The translations under genes and the position numbers were made by a program. Positions 10,651 to 23,275 of a stretch of DNA of 64,000 nucleotides are shown in pieces. Where the stretch lies: positions 248,001-312,000 of the forward strand of contig JAFEMH010000980.1 in the NCBI GenBank assembly GCA_022495995.1, given 5' to 3'. A model generated the notes under the pieces. The model did not search any database. It was not told where the DNA came from and saw only the letters and a program-made list of their open reading frames with translations. The number at the start of each line of letters is the position of its first letter. Position 1 is the first letter of the stretch. This DNA comes from Adenophora triphylla var. japonica (taxonomy: Eukaryota > Streptophyta > Magnoliopsida > Asterales > Campanulaceae).

Positions 10651-11547
10651 TTTTTTTTGGGGGGGGTGGTATTTTCTTTTAAAATGACAAAAAATTGATA
10701 CACTCATTTAAAAGAAGAGTAGGTTTTGGGGAAAACTAGTTTCTCCCTAACATTATAAAAAATCTTGTTTTAAAAACCGAAACAAAGGCACGTACAATTT
10801 TTTTTAAATAAAAAATAAGACTTTTTATAATATTTGGGAAAACTAGTTTCCCTCAAAATTTTCTATTAAAAGAAACTTATTGGACATAAATTTAAAAAAA
10901 AAAATTATGGGGCAATGACCCAAAAAAAAAGTCACAAGGAGAATCGAGAAAAGAAAAAAGAGAAGAAGATTTGGACCAAGCAATTCTGATGGTTTTGGGC
11001 CCCTCCATTCTATCCGAAAAATTCTAACACCAATCAATTCCAGGAAAAGGGTTCTGGGTTGAACCCTTTTTCATATGGGTTGATTAAGGATATAGCGTGT
11101 TCTTAAGTACTTCTCTTCTCTTATGGATAATTTAAATTACTCCGTAAGTCCCTCCACAAACTACATGTTTATTATTTATGACGAGTATTAATGAAAAATG
11201 TTAATAGTGAAATAGATGTGAATGAGTATGAAAATTAAGTTCGGTGAGAGAAAATGAGTAAAAAATAATGATTCGATGAGAGAAAATGAGTAAAAAATAA
11301 TGATTAAATTATTGTTGTGAGTATAATATGTACTATAAAAATAATAAAATATTTGCATTTTAGAAAGTTTTAGAAAGTACTATGTATTTTGTAAATGACG
11401 TCCTATGAGAGAAGTGTATACTCCCTTCCCCCACTAGAATGTTCAAAAATAAAGTGGGTTAAAGAATAAAGAAAAAATGAAAAGGTGATGCGTTGTGATT
11501 GTATTTAGGTTGGTGAGAGAGAGAAAGTGGTGTATAAAATAATTAGT
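10651..11547. other. intergenic; degenerate MITE start, no gene
   Basis: The stretch is AT-rich without a plausible frame. At 11421 the sequence CTCCCTTCCC follows TATA and is followed by MITE-like agagagagaaagtgg text, which is then cut by the insertion of element 1 at 11548. The other half is not recognisable beyond 24158. Confidence 0.5.
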
Positions 11548-12417
11548 TGATGATATCAAAATGGTCAAATCAGCCCAAATTCAAGCAATCGTTTGCTTCG
11601 GCGATTGCTAGGCCTGAAAATAAGACAAAACACGTAAACTAAGTCGAAGCTTGACCGGTGAAGGCCCTCCGACGTGAGAATAAGTCACGATTTTGTGGTG
11701 AGAAACTAAATTGACAGAGTTTCTGTATGTAAAAAGTAACATACCAAATAATGTGCTATATGGCTTGTATTTATAGGGATGGATTGATAGAATCCATGTT
11801 GAATTGAACTTGTAAAGAGATAAGATATAATCCTCAGAGGATTATATCTGTTAAGGAGTCATTGTTTGACTTGAATTGATGTAGGTGGTTACAATCCTGA
11901 TTGTGTAATAATTGTTGAATCCTTGTTTGATTAGGACTGTTCAATCTGCTTGCCGGGTAGCCGAGGAACACAAATTTCTTATCTCGGCATTTGCATGTAA
12001 GCCGAGATGCACGATTTTGCTTCCTCGTCCGTTGATGATCTGCCGACATGTGGATATGTCGAGATGCATGATTTCGTCTCCTCGTCATATGATGATATGC
12101 CGAGGTGCGAACTTTTCTCTCCTCGTCATTCATGGCCTCTCGGAGCATGATGAGCCAGGGAGGAAATAGTGGTATGAAGAGCCCGTGACAATGTTAAGGC
12201 CGAGGAAGATACCTCTCGACATACGAGGAAGGTCTCCTCGGCGCTCATAATTTATACTAGCAAGTTGGGCCTAGATTAGCCTTGTTGATGACGGTATACG
12301 AGACTGAGGAAGCCCTTGGTTGCTTCTCATAACTTGTACATGGATTATGTTTATAGCCCAATCCATTTTGGCCTGACCCGGACAAGCCCATGTTCGTATC
12401 TCGGTTTATACTGTTCA
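11548..12417 (-). repeat. 3' LTR of element 1
   Basis: Plus-strand ends are TGATGATATC and CTGTTCA. It is nearly identical to 23276-24153; most differences are C/T or G/A changes at former CG sites, plus one 8-9 bp indel near 12250. A recurring GCCGAG/CTCGGC and CTCGTC vocabulary gives it many short inverted repeats. The 104-codon frame in each LTR is not considered a gene. Confidence 0.93.
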
Positions 12418-12433
12418 GTGGCCCCCGACTTTC
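12418..12433 (-). other. element 1 polypurine tract
   Basis: In element sense this is GAAAGTCGGGGGCCAC immediately before the 3' LTR start TGAACAG. Element 2 has a near-identical tract at the matching position. Confidence 0.75.
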
Positions 12434-12676
12434 TAGCTCGGCCTAGGACGAGGAGAAAGTCATCTCATCCTCGGCTTACGGAATACGAACATGTTTGCCA
12501 CGCGTCAGAGACGCTTCACTTTGGGCGTCGCTTCATTACCCGCCGGCTATTCGCCATGATGATGAGATGTGGGCCCCCACACCTGACATGTATTGGAAGT
12601 TGTGGCGTGCATTTAATACTGGGGCGTCGTAACCGTTAGCCCATTTTCCTTTCGGATTTGACTCGGTTTTAGCGAG

Positions 12677-12683
12677 TATAAAA
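12677..12683 (+). promoter_or_regulatory. TATA box candidate for the antisense gene of element 1
   Basis: TATAAAA in gcgagtataaaacc lies about 370 bp upstream of the antisense ATG at 13049 and outside the LTR, on the plus strand. With a leader containing an intron-like gtatac...ag stretch (12859 onward) it could form a promoter independent of the LTR. Position and sequence only; untested. Confidence 0.45.
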
Positions 12684-13048
12684 CCTAAAACCCTTTTCAT
12701 TTTAACCTTTCCGCACCAGACATATTGAGAGCGTATTGCAAGGATTGAGCGTTAAACCCTCCGGCGAGTTCTTGAGCTTCTCATACCCAGTTTCCGGCGA
12801 GCTTGAATTTTCCGATGAAGTTGTTTCAGAGTCTGATTTCAACCGCTTTCCAACCAACAGGTATACGTTTTCTTCCTTTTTATGCTTTTTGTTTATGATT
12901 TTGCCATTTCTAAGATTTTAGAAGGGATTTTGATGTAAAAAAACCGCCATTGCTGAGTTTAAAGCTTTGAAGTTCTTGACTTTCTTGGATACTTTTGATT
13001 TTCTTTTGAATCTTGTGTGAATTCCCCATTGATCTTTGATTCCCCCTT

Positions 13049-16037
13049 ATGGCTCGTTCTTGGGACCATTCCCCCCGATTCATTTATGGATACCACAAGA
13101 GCAACCTGAGAGTTTACCGGAGAGAGAGAGGTCCATGGTTGATGTTGAACTTGGCAGACACAGGAGAGATGTTGAGGAAATATGGCCGTACTCGAGTGTT
13201 CATTCAATACCCAGATAACACAAGGATAGACCGGGTTGATTCCTCATCTCATAACATAGTATTGCTTGAGGATAGGGCCGAGATGATGGAGCACATCAAT
13301 TTGTTCTACCCGTCCTCGGATCACATAGTTCGTGAGCATTTAAGTGGTAAGGCTTCCTCCTCGGCCCATCTGTAATGACGAGGAGGGGTATCTCCCTTCC
13401 CCGTCTTGAGATCAGCCATGGACGAGGTAACTTATTTTGACTCCTCGTCTTTTTGCAGATATGACGGGAAGAGGGGGAGAAACCTCCTCGTCTGCCAGAA
13501 TAGTTGACGCCTTTGTTGAAGGTGCTCAAGTTGAAGGCAAGAAAGGCCGGGGAAGGGGAGGCCGAGGTGGTGGACGAGGCCGAGAGAGGCCACCCAAGGC
13601 CGGGGACCCCATGTTGGAGAAGCTATATACCACGTACGGGGTGGATAAGAATGAGTATAGGCTGACTTATATCGGCAAGCCTGTTTTTGCCACTGATGAC
13701 AAGGAGTATAGATTCTACTACAACGAAAACGACAACCACCTCCATTTCTATTTCAAGCAATTTCAGCAGGGACTTCGTCTCCCACTGGACCCGTTTATCA
13801 ACGAATTCCTGGGTGATGTGAGGGCTGCCCGGCCATGCTGGGAGCTAACGGGACTCGGGTCCTTGTTAGTTTTATTGTTCTTTGCCGTAGCTTAGGTTAC
13901 AAGCCTACCATGGGAGCCTTCCGTCACTTCTTCCAGATAAGCTATGTGAAGGGTAGTCGCCTCCTCGTCCTACGGAGTGAACCCAAGAATCCGAAAGTTA
14001 TACTCCCTATGTCTAGCAAGGTTGGAGGCTGGGAAAACCATGTCATCAGGGTAAAGAGCCGAAGAGGCTGGGAATTCCCCTCTCCTGCCGATGTGCCAAC
14101 TTCGTCGGGTTCAGTGCAGAAGTATGGGTGGACCAAGGACCTGATCAAGTGCCTCGAGGAATTTGCCGAGGTCGGGCTCCTTGACTGGTTGGCCTTAGAA
14201 TCCAACGAGCGGTACTATGTCTAGGCCGGGTTGATGCCGGGGCCGAAGGACGGGGTGGTTTCCCTTGTTACTGTTAAAAGGGGAAGACGTTTCAATGACC
14301 GGAGAACGCACCCCGGCCTTGTCTTTCATGAGGATTGTGCCAGGTGTAAGCTTCCTCCCGTCTATCAGTGCCTTAGAGAGGCTGATGTAGCAGGATGTAA
14401 TTGTTTTTCCCTCGTCATTGATACTTGAGTTTTGTGATTGTGTTTTAATCAACTTTGTAATGAAACTACATCCTCCTCGTCCTTGCAGATTTATCCCCCG
14501 AGCAAGAGGCCGAGCTCGAGATGGAACAGCTGAGTGCAGTTGAGCTGATCAAGAGGAAGAGAAGGCAGGCCAAGAAATCGGCCTTGATAGAAAGGAAGGA
14601 GGAGTCTAACCACCGTAACCTCCTCCTGAGTGCCAAGGGTGACCAACCCCTTCCCGTCAAACTGCACGGGGAAGTGGAAGCCGAGGAGGGGGCCTCTGAA
14701 GAACAAGTTAATCCTTCAACTACCGAGGGGCATAGCCCCCATGTTGATGTTGGTGTGGAAGAGGTGGACATCTCATCAACCGAGGACACCGACCTCGTCC
14801 AACGGCGCTCTGGCTCCAAGAGGCCCCAAGGTACTTCTACCGAGGAGCCCCAAGCCAAGCGAGCTGCCGTGGAGCCCTCCAATCCCCAAGCTCCTCCCGT
14901 CCTCACCATCTAAACTGTTAAAAACCATGAGGATGCCGAGGAGCTCTCCCGGTGTATGGTGGCAAATGTCCCACGTTTGAGGGGCATCCCTCTTCAGAAC
15001 AGGAAGGGTCCTTTGCTGAGATTGGGCCGAGCTCCCGTTCAACGGGCCTTGGACGAGGAGGCTTATGAGGAGCTTGTCCGAGAGAAGCCGAGCAAGGAGA
15101 ACTTGCTGTGCCGCAAGGGACTTTTGCTTGCCGAGGTAACTATCTCGTATCCTTAGTCTCGTTGATTTCGTAACTTTATACTTGCTAAGATACCTGATAT
15201 TGATCTATCTTGCAGTTTGCTACTATCACGGCCTACGAGAACGTCCTGGCCAAGAATACGGACAAGCAATTGCATGAAGCTAAGGCCGCCCAGAAGAAGG
15301 GCGAGACCGAGAAGGCTGCCTTGGTCGGGCTACTGAAAGCCAAGGATGCCGAGCTGGAGGCTGCTCAGGCTAAGGTAGAAGCCGAGGTGAAGAGAGCCGA
15401 GGAGGCTCGCGGGCAAGCCCAGGAGGCCCACATTAAAGCCGAGGAACATCTCCGGCAGAAGGATGTCGAACTGGCTGAGGATAGGAGGCTCAAGGCCGAG
15501 GTCCAAGTGAGGGCCGAGAAAGCTGAGGCCAAATGCCGAGGTCTGGAAGCCACCCTTCCTGCGAGGGAAGAGGAGGCAGTTATCCGCTTCAAGGACAGCC
15601 ATGCTTTCCAAGGCGCTGTGGACTCAAAGACGGCCACGATGTTCGAGGATGGATACCTTCACCTGGCTCGTCGTCTACTGGATGACTCCTCCCTTGGTTT
15701 GGACGTGAACAAGATTGCTCGTCTGATCAGCCAGGATTAGTTCGATAAGGAAGCTAGGGCCTTCCACCATCTCGTCCCCTATTCTGAGTATAATTTGGCT
15801 ATCATTGCCAGGGAAGATGTCCGGGCTGGCCGAGAGGCTTGGGTGCCCCCGTCAGTTGATCCCGGCAATCTCCAAGCCCTGGTGGAGGCCATTGAGGACG
15901 AGGGGATGGAAGTCAAGGCCGAGGGAGGAGATGCCGAGGAAGCTGAGGCCCAAACTGACCAAACTATCCCTCCTCCCCCTGATGCTGCCATCGAGGAGTT
16001 CCTGGAAAAACCTTTTGAAGACGCACAACAGCCTTAG
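13049..16037 (+). pseudogene. antisense spliced gene in element 1, PF04195-like N-terminus and coiled coil
   Basis: It is encoded opposite to pol. Exon 1 (13049-13346) starts MARSWDHSPRFIYGYHKSNL. Introns with GT-AG ends are inferred at 13347-13458, 14397-14488 and 15136-15215. Exon 2 has a Gly/Arg-rich segment and the block GLRLPLDPFINEFLG, which resembles the 'putative gypsy type transposon' family, then SKVGGWENHVIRVKSRRGWE. Exon 3 starts near LSPEQEAE. Exon 4 is a long Ala/Glu/Lys coiled coil and an acidic tail. Defects are a 1-base frameshift near 13832, a TAG at 14222 (Gln or similar in element 2) and a TAG at 15738 with the same frame continuing to 16037. Element 2 has the same plan at 25643-28774. 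Function unknown. Confidence 0.75.
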
Positions 16038-16803
16038 GATTTCTTTTCATTTTTCTTCTTTTGTAATAGCTGGTAGGACTTGTAATTTCTTTTGAAATAT
16101 TAATGAACAAATCCTTTTGTTTCAATTCATGTCATGTTGTTTAATGAATTGCTCGAATGCTTGTTTGTGGGTATTGTACAAGTCTCGTTCTTGGGAGGAA
16201 GTCGAGGAGGGTCCCTCGTCCCCCGGTTATGAAGTGAGTTGTTAGGCCGAGGTGGAGTCCCTCGGTCCTGACTGCGTTTTAAGTCGTATAAGCCGAGGAA
16301 GGGGCTCCTCGACTTTGACTGTTGTTTTCTTCTTTTTCGTCTCCTTATGCCGAGGAAGATGACTCGTGCACAGGTTTCAGACGTGATGCCTTTTAGTCGT
16401 AGTGACAGGGTGTTTCCTTTCCTTGACGTGAGGCAAGTCAATAGGCCGAGGAGAAGTCCTCGGTCTTGACTGTTTGATCCTTACAATCCTTGAATCGAGG
16501 CGGACCCTCGTCAGGATGTAAGGTAAGCCAGTAGGTCGAAGGAGGATCCTCGTATTGGCTGTTAGGAGCCTACAATCATTGAGTCAAGGCGGACCCATGT
16601 CAAGACGTAAGGCACGTACTTTGAAGATTCGGGGATAAGACCCTCATCTTACGGTGTTAGTGTCAAGAGTTGATAGTTGCCTTGCATGTTGGAAGAAGTT
16701 GCTTTCTTAAACTGAAATGTGATTACATCGAAGTGCAATCCTATTAAACTAAGAAGTAAAAGACTGAAAACGGTAAACTAATCTATTACAAAATGAACTT
16801 AGA
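16038..16803. other. element 1 spacer between antisense gene and pol
   Basis: No protein frame is present. It carries irregular repeats of gccgaggagg/gtcctcgg units, about 50-70 bp apart, resembling a decayed tandem region. In element 2 the same place holds a clean 67-bp tandem array. Confidence 0.6.
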
Positions 16804-17649
16804 CTAATGATAATATTTTCGAAGATTGTCGAAATGCCATGGATGCTTGAGATCCTTCCCCTCCTTAGTCTTCAATCTGTAGGTCCCCTCTCGAATGATT
16901 TGAGTGATGATATAGGGACCTTCCCAATTTGGGGAGAGCTTATTTTGTTCTGCCTTCCGACCAGTTGCCTCAATTTTTCTAAGTACCCAATCGCCTACTT
17001 GGAATACTCTTCTGATGACTCTCTTGTCATGATATGCCTTGGTCCTTTGTTTGTAGTTTACCATCCTCATCTGTGCAGCTAGTCGTTTTTCATCTATCAG
17101 GTCTAGGTCTAGGAGCCTATTAACCTTGTTGACTTGCTCATCGTAGTGGGAGTTTCTCACAGTTGGAATGGCCATTTCAGCTGGTGCCATAGCCTCAGAA
17201 CCGAAGGTTAATGCGAATGTGGTTTCCCCGGTTGGCCCCCGGGTAGTTGTGCGAACAGCCCATAAGGCTAGGGGAAGTTCGTCCAACCATCTACCCTCGC
17301 GTCCTGCAAGGTTCTTGGTAAGGGCTGTTAGGACCAGTTTATTGGCAGCTTCTGCTTGACCGTTGCCTTGGGGTCTGCTAACTGATGACTTTGCGTGGCG
17401 GACTTTGACTTTTCCCAATTCTTCTGTAAATGCCGTAGAAAATTGGAATCCATGATCGGAAACAATTGTGTGGGGGAGGCCAAATCGGCACCAGATGTAG
17501 TTGTGGACGAAGTTGATTGCGTTCTCTTCTATTATCTTGGATAATGCCTTTGCTTCTATCCACTTGAAGAAGTAATCAACAGCTACTATCACGTACTTGC
17601 AATTACCACGGGCGGGAGGGAAGGGCCCGATGATGTCGATCCCCCACAT
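16804..17649 (-). pseudogene. element 1 integrase core and C-terminal domain
   Basis: The frame is open for 281 codons. The catalytic triad is visible: MWGIDIIGPFPPARGNCKYV (first Asp), IVSDHGFQFS (second Asp) and GNGQAEAANKLVLTALTKNL (Glu). The C-terminal part has the gypsy GPY/F-type module NWEGPYIITQIIREGTYRLK and HFDNLRKYYH. The N-terminal HHCC finger is in the next segment upstream of a stop near 17730. The integrase joins element DNA into the host chromosome. The domain itself looks intact, but the polyprotein is not. Confidence 0.9.
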
Positions 17650-17730
17650 ATCGAACGGCCACGTAGGTATTACAAGTGTTTGCTCAACTGCTGGCAGTCT
17701 AGGAATGTCAGAGAATCTCTGGCACTTGTA

Positions 17731-19885
17731 TCATTTTCTAACATAGGCGTGCGCGTCCTCCCTCAGGTTTGGCCAATAGTAACCTAGCGAGATGATCTTG
17801 TCAGCTAAGGTTCTGGCCCCCGGGTGTCCGCCGCAAACACCTTCATGTACTTCTGCCAAGAGGTTCTCAAGTTCCTTAGGATAGACACACCTTAGCAGGG
17901 GCATGGTGAAAGATCTTCGGTAGAGGATTCCGTTCATTACAGCGAACCTTGGTGACCTCTTCTTAATGAGTTTGGCTTGTGCTTCATCTTTCGGAAGTTG
18001 GCTCTTCTCGATATAGTCCATGTAGTTATCGATCCAACATCTCTCCTCTCCATCTAGGAGCATGATTTGTAATCTTTCATACGCAGGTTCCTCAGCAAAA
18101 ACTGCGTATGGATTGGTCTTAGACTTAGACACATCCATAGTCGCCAGTTTAGATAGAACATCTGCGATTTGGTTATCTTCCCTGCCAATTTGTTTGAGTT
18201 CGAAGAATTCCATCTTCTTTGTCATGTCTAGGACAAGGTCTCTATATTTGGTAAGGGTGGGATCTTGGGTGTTACACTCTCCCTTTACTTGTTTGACAAT
18301 GAGCTGGGAATCACAGAATGCCGCCACCTTAGTTGCTCCGTAGAAGGAAGCCAACTCGATACCAAATATCAGAGCCTCATATTCAGCTTGATTGTTAGAG
18401 GCAGGGAACTTGAATCGGATGATGTCTTGCATGGTGTACTCTCCTTCCGGACTTGCTAGTACAACTCCAGCTCCGCTTCTTTCCTTTGTAGCTGATCTGT
18501 CCATGTACAAGATCCAACAGTTGACTGGGAGTTCGATGGGAGACTCTTCCTCTTCCGTAGCATTTTGCTTACGGGAAGTGGGGAGGTGTTCACCCATAAA
18601 GGCGATCTCAACCATGAAGCCAACCAAAGGCTGTGCCAGGAGGGTCTTCCTTGGTTGGTATGTGATATCAAACTCAGTAAGAGCGATAGACCAATTCAGG
18701 AGACGTCCGGAGCCATCCAACTTATGTAGGATTTTCTTCAGTGGTTCGTTGGTATACACAGTGATAGGATGTGCAGAAAAGTAGGCACGTAGTTTCCTTG
18801 AGGCAATAACTAGTGCGTACGCTATCTTTTCCACGTTGAAATATCTGCTCTCCACGTCAGACAATTCCTTAGAGACATAGTAGACGGGCTTCTGCGTTCC
18901 TCCTTCATTTCGAACTAGAACAGCTGCGACAGCATGATCAGTGGCAGCTAGGAAGACGTACAGCATCTCACCGGCAATCGGGCTGCCAAGCAAGGGAGGG
19001 GAACCCAAGTACTCCTTCAACCGGAGGAATGCCTTGGAGCATTCAGGAGTCCAGGAGAAGCTCTTGGTACCCTTCAATACCTTGAAGAATGGCAATGATT
19101 TTTCGGCGGATTTGGCGATGAATCTTCCAAGTGCTGCTATTCTTCCATTTAATCTCTGAACCTCCTTGATGCTGGTAGGTTCCTTCATATCAATTAGTGC
19201 CTTGATCTTTTTGGGGTTCACCTCAATTCCCCTTTGTGATACCATGAAGCCCAAGAACTTTCCAGCTGTCACCCCAAATACACACTTACTTGGGTTTAGC
19301 TTCATGTTATTGGCTCGGAGGTTGCTTATCGTCTCTTCCAAGTCAGGGGTGTGACTACCCTCCTTGGTCTTAATGACTATGTTGTCAATGTAGGCCTCCA
19401 TGTTGCGGCCTATCTGTGTGCCAAATACTTGATTCACCATTTGTTGGTACATGGCACCCGCATTCTTGAGCCCAAAGAACATCATGACTTAGCAGAAATT
19501 TCCCCCAGGTGTTTGGAAAGCCGTCTTCTCGATGTCCTCTTCCGCCATTTTGATCTGATGATAGCCTGAATAGGCATCTAGGAAACTGAATGTCTGGTGT
19601 CCAGCAATGGAGTCAACCAATTTGCGATTCTGGGGAGAGGATAACTGTCTTTAGGGCAGGCTTTGTTAAGATCGGTAAAATTGATGCACATTCGCCACTT
19701 TCCATTTTGTTTCTTCACCATTACCACATTGGCCAACCAAACAGGGTACTTTACTTCAAGAATGATTCCGGCGCTATGTAATTTCTGTACTTCTTCTTTG
19801 ATAGCTTCCTCCTTGTCTCTTGCGAAATTTCTCCTTGTCTATGCGATCATTTTTGCCAATGGATCAACTTCCAAGCGGTGGAGGG
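17731..19885 (-). pseudogene. element 1 RT, RNase H, archaeal-type RNase H and integrase zinc finger
   Basis: The RT fingers and palm begin near 19885 in interrupted frames. A stop replaces Tyr in the FCYN-type block at 19487. From 19485 an open frame of 584 codons has GLKNAGAMYQQMVNQVFG and the active site as YIDN instead of YVDD, so a catalytic Asp is lost. RNase H1 follows (VYYVSKELSDVESRYFNVEK), then the second, aRNH-type domain: WILYMDRSATKERSGAGVVL, NNQAEYEALIFGIELA, FCDSQLIVKQV and REDNQIADVLSKLA. The end is the integrase finger, EVHEGVCGGHPGARTLADKI. The double RNase H supports Tat-lineage placement. Confidence 0.9.
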
Positions 19886-21091
19886 CTACTTCTTCATTGA
19901 TTCCCTCATGTCTTCGACTCTCCAAGCAAAGACGTCGAGACTGCTTTTTAAGAGGGAGATGATCTCTTCCTTCTCTTCCGAAGATAGCTGGCCCCCGAGT
20001 TTAATTTTTTGTTCAGGATAGTCAGGATTGATGACTACCTCCTCCAGTTCATCCACAGGTTCCATTTCCGGACCGTCTCGAAATTCCAGAGACTCGATAA
20101 TAATTTCTCTAATTCTCCTACCTTCATTGTTATTCACGTTGAGGCCCTCTTCTTCCATTAGTTCATCAACGTCAAGCGGATCAACCGTACTCAAGTCATG
20201 GTTGGCCCCCGAGTTCTGGCCGTTGACGAGAATGGGATCTACCTCAGAGACGGATGGAACTATGCCATGGTCAGCTGCAATTTCTAGGACCATAGGCTCT
20301 TCATCTAGGACCTCACGGATATAGCTCACCCTAGAGCTGGTATGAGTAGTTTTCAGAAATTTAGATATTTTGATATTGTCCTCAGGGGTATCTATCTCCA
20401 CGCTTTTGGATTTCTTCCGGCTATGTATGACATGTTCCAAGAAGTCTTTGGCGGTTGCCCTCACGCATCCAATTCCAACACGAGTAGGAAATTTTATACG
20501 TTGGTGAGGAAGGGATGCGACCAGTCCAAGTTTGGCTTGACTTGGAATGCCAAGTATAGCGTGATGGTCACTTGTCAGATCCATGACTACGAAGGTAACA
20601 GTAGCCGTGGATCGGAAGGGATGTTCGCCAATTTCAAGTTCCAGCTCTACAGTTCCCTTGGCGCCAACTTTGTGGTTGGTGAAACCTTCCAACCTTCCGT
20701 GATAGGGCTCTAGCATGGTGTCTTTCAAGCCCATCTGTTGGAAAGCAAAGTAGTACAGGATATCACGGGAGGCCCCCGTGTCAACGAGCAATATTTCAGA
20801 CTCCACATTATCAATTCGACCCTTTACAACCAAGGGTTGTTCACGGGCAGCACGGCTCCCTGCCAATTCGTTAGGAGAAAAGCTAATGACCTCTTCCGCT
20901 TTATGAACCCAAGACGGAACATGGTATTCCTTGCTTCGTTCATGGATTTGGTTTCTTAGCTGTCTGGTAGAGACTGTCTCTTCTCGAATCACATACAACT
21001 TGGCCCTAGGAGGCCTTTGTTCTCCCTCTTCGCTTTTATCATCATCTTCACTTTCCTCTTCCTTCCGTTTTCGCTTGCCATCTTTCTTCAT
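19886..21091 (-). pseudogene. element 1 protease region
   Basis: After a Lys/Glu-rich linker, SRAAREQPLVVKGRIDNVES leads into the retropepsin site LLVDTGASRDILYY, with the DTGA triad intact. The block LEGFTNHKVGAKGTVELELE and the flap-like HHAILGIPSQAKLGLVASLP follow. The distal half is acidic and ends in SLLKSSLDVFAWRVEDM, the conserved start of Tat RT. The frame then breaks. It would cleave the gag-pol polyprotein; here it is open for 401 codons. Confidence 0.9.
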
Positions 21092-21261
21092 GACGTAGCG
21101 GTCCAGCTTTCCCTCGTCAACCTACCTTTGGATCATTTTTTTGAGGGCATAACAGCCTTCAGTATTGTGACCATGGTCCTTGTGGAAATCACAGAATTTG
21201 GAAGTGTCACGAGGGAACTTCGGTTTGTTGCTCAATGGACGGGGTGGGGGAGGTTCACTAA

Positions 21262-22008
21262 CTACATGATCTCCGAGATGGGTTTGGTGAGAGGGGTAAA
21301 TACTTCAAGCTTCTCAGTACTCCTCGTTCTATTCTTGCCTTTGGATCCCTTACCATTCCCATTATCATTAGAAGTGTGGCGGGTGCCAGTCACCTCTAGT
21401 TTCGCCTTGTCAGATCCCTTTCTCTTGCTCTTATCCTCAGCCATGGCAATGGCATAAGCCACGTTGTACAAATCAGCCTTGGATTTAGGTTCTCGGGCGG
21501 AAAGTTCATAGACAAGGGGGCCGGATCTCAATCCAGAATTAAAACAAACAATAATCTCCCTGTTAGTAAGGCTTTCTTCTACTTGTTCCGCCATCTTACG
21601 GAATCGATTGTAATAACTGAGGGTGGTTTCGCCTTTTCCTTGCTCGATATTGGCAAGGTCGGTCAGTCTCATCTTCCTCCTTCCTGCTGTAGCAAAGTGG
21701 TCCAAGAACATTCTCATCATGCCTCTCCAGCTATCGATGCAACCTTTTTTCAGCTCACGGAACCAGGTCAAGGCTGTTCCGGAGAAGGTGCTCACGAAAG
21801 CTTTACAGAGCATGTCGTCAACTTTGGTGAGGAGGTTCATGGTTTGTTCGAAACTTTGCACGTGGTCCTTTGCGTCTATGTTTCCGTTGTACTTTTCAAA
21901 ACTCGGGACCTTAAAATGGGGATTTTGTGGTTCAACAGTTATCCTCTGGGAGAACGGACAAGTGGACCAGTCGTAGTCATCATTATCAACCTTTTTTCCC
22001 ATCTCCAT
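21262..22008 (-). pseudogene. element 1 gag (Retrotrans_gag domain)
   Basis: It carries the gag core FEKYNGNIDAKDHVQSFEQT, FVSTFSGTALTWFRELKKGC, RMFLDHFATAGRRKMRLTDL and TTLSYYNRFRKMAEQVEESL, the capsid-like domain common to gypsy elements. A Lys/Gly-rich tail follows. Element 2 carries a homologue at 34145-34825. It is separated from the protease frame by a stop near 21120. Confidence 0.9.
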
Positions 22009-22200
22009 GTCATCAAGTCTCTATTTTAGGAGTTCCCATTGTCTGGCGTCCACTCCCTTATCAGTGCTAGAGTGAGTGCTGCGTTGGGAGCTACGGGTTG
22101 ACTTATCTCTAGGGCGGTCATTCACCCTACTGTGTCCCACATCGTTTCGGTGACTGTCACGTCGTTTACATGGTGCTTTATCATGTCTTGGCTCTAACTC

Positions 22201-22842
22201 TTAGCTACCAAGTATCATTCTGTATGGTTCGGGAGTTCTCGGCCGTACAAATTCATGAGGAAGAGGACGGGGAGAGTCTCTCCGAGGACGAGGAGAATCA
22301 TGCCGAGGTCGATGTGGGTGGGGTGAGCCAGGGTGACAAGGCGCCATGACGAGACGAGGAGGGGACAGCCGCTTGGATAGACTAAGCCTCGTCCTTAAAT
22401 CCCGCGAGTTCACTTCTTGTTCCTTGGAGCTCAACTGGCTTCTCAGGTTAACCACCTGGTCTTTTTTCTGATTGAGATGCCGAGGACGGGGAGGATCTCG
22501 GAGGGCCTTCTTAGGTTGTATAGAAGGATCGAGGGGAGGACCTCGTCGCTCACCCTGCTCCCTTCCACGAGAGTTGCCCATCGATGGCAGCATGAATTCA
22601 GCCATGGAATTGTCTGGATCCAATTGCAAAAGAGCAGCCTGTGTTTCATACATCCTTTGTAATGTCTCCATCTGTCTATGTAGCAACGTACGTCGGTCAA
22701 CGGGCTGAGTGCTTTCAACTTGACCGACGTCGACGTTCTTCATCGCCTTCCTTCCCATTCGTTTCCCCCGAGGACGAGTAGGACGAGGGGGATTGGCTCC
22801 TGCCTCCTCGGCATTTGGCTGTCCCATGGAGCGGAGAGTCAT
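22201..22842 (-). pseudogene. element 1 gag N-terminal extension, Arg/Pro-rich
   Basis: The 213-codon frame has a predicted helical part (RTLLHRQMETLQRMYETQAA) and then Arg/Ser/Pro-rich sequence with SPRPRRDSPRPLPHE. Position and composition match the RS-rich N-terminal gag segment of element 2. It lies downstream of the primer-binding site and before the gag core. Confidence 0.65.
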
Positions 22843-23257
22843 GGCGAGGGGAGGTAGCCCTTCAGGCTGAGGAGGTGGACCTCGTTGGTTTGGGTCTGTT
22901 CCTCAGCAGTAACACTTGTAAATCGTTCGTCCTCCATCGCAAATCAACAATTGTAATAAACAAATTACCAATCGGACGAATTTTCAATAATCAAGATTTC
23001 CAGCCAAACTTTGGAACAGAATTCAACGCAGACTCAAAATCTCTAATTGCGATTTTGACAACGCCAAATTTTCTGGCCAAAACGTTTGTTCCAAGCAAAA
23101 ACTGGGCAAATTCCGGCTGAATCTGCAGAGTTCGGCCAAAATTGGAACAGAGCAAAAACGGAACAGATTTTTCCGTTGAATTAAGAACAAATTTAGCAAG
23201 AATCAGGCTTTACGCGAGCTTTTTTCCAGGCCAAACAAAGGGTGTTTGAATCAATTT

Positions 23258-23274
23258 CCCGTCAATGGAACCAA
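23258..23274 (-). other. element 1 primer-binding site
   Basis: In element sense TTGGTTCCATTGACGGG lies one base after the LTR end (...CATCATCA). Element 2 has TTGGTTCCATTGCCGGGAA at the same place. I do not assign the tRNA. Confidence 0.8.
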
Positions 23275-23275
23275 T

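Noticed and set aside
11834..12148. 104-codon gene, also present at 23562-23876
   Set aside because: The frame lies wholly within the LTRs of element 1 and is duplicated only because the LTR is; no conserved domain and no coding signature.
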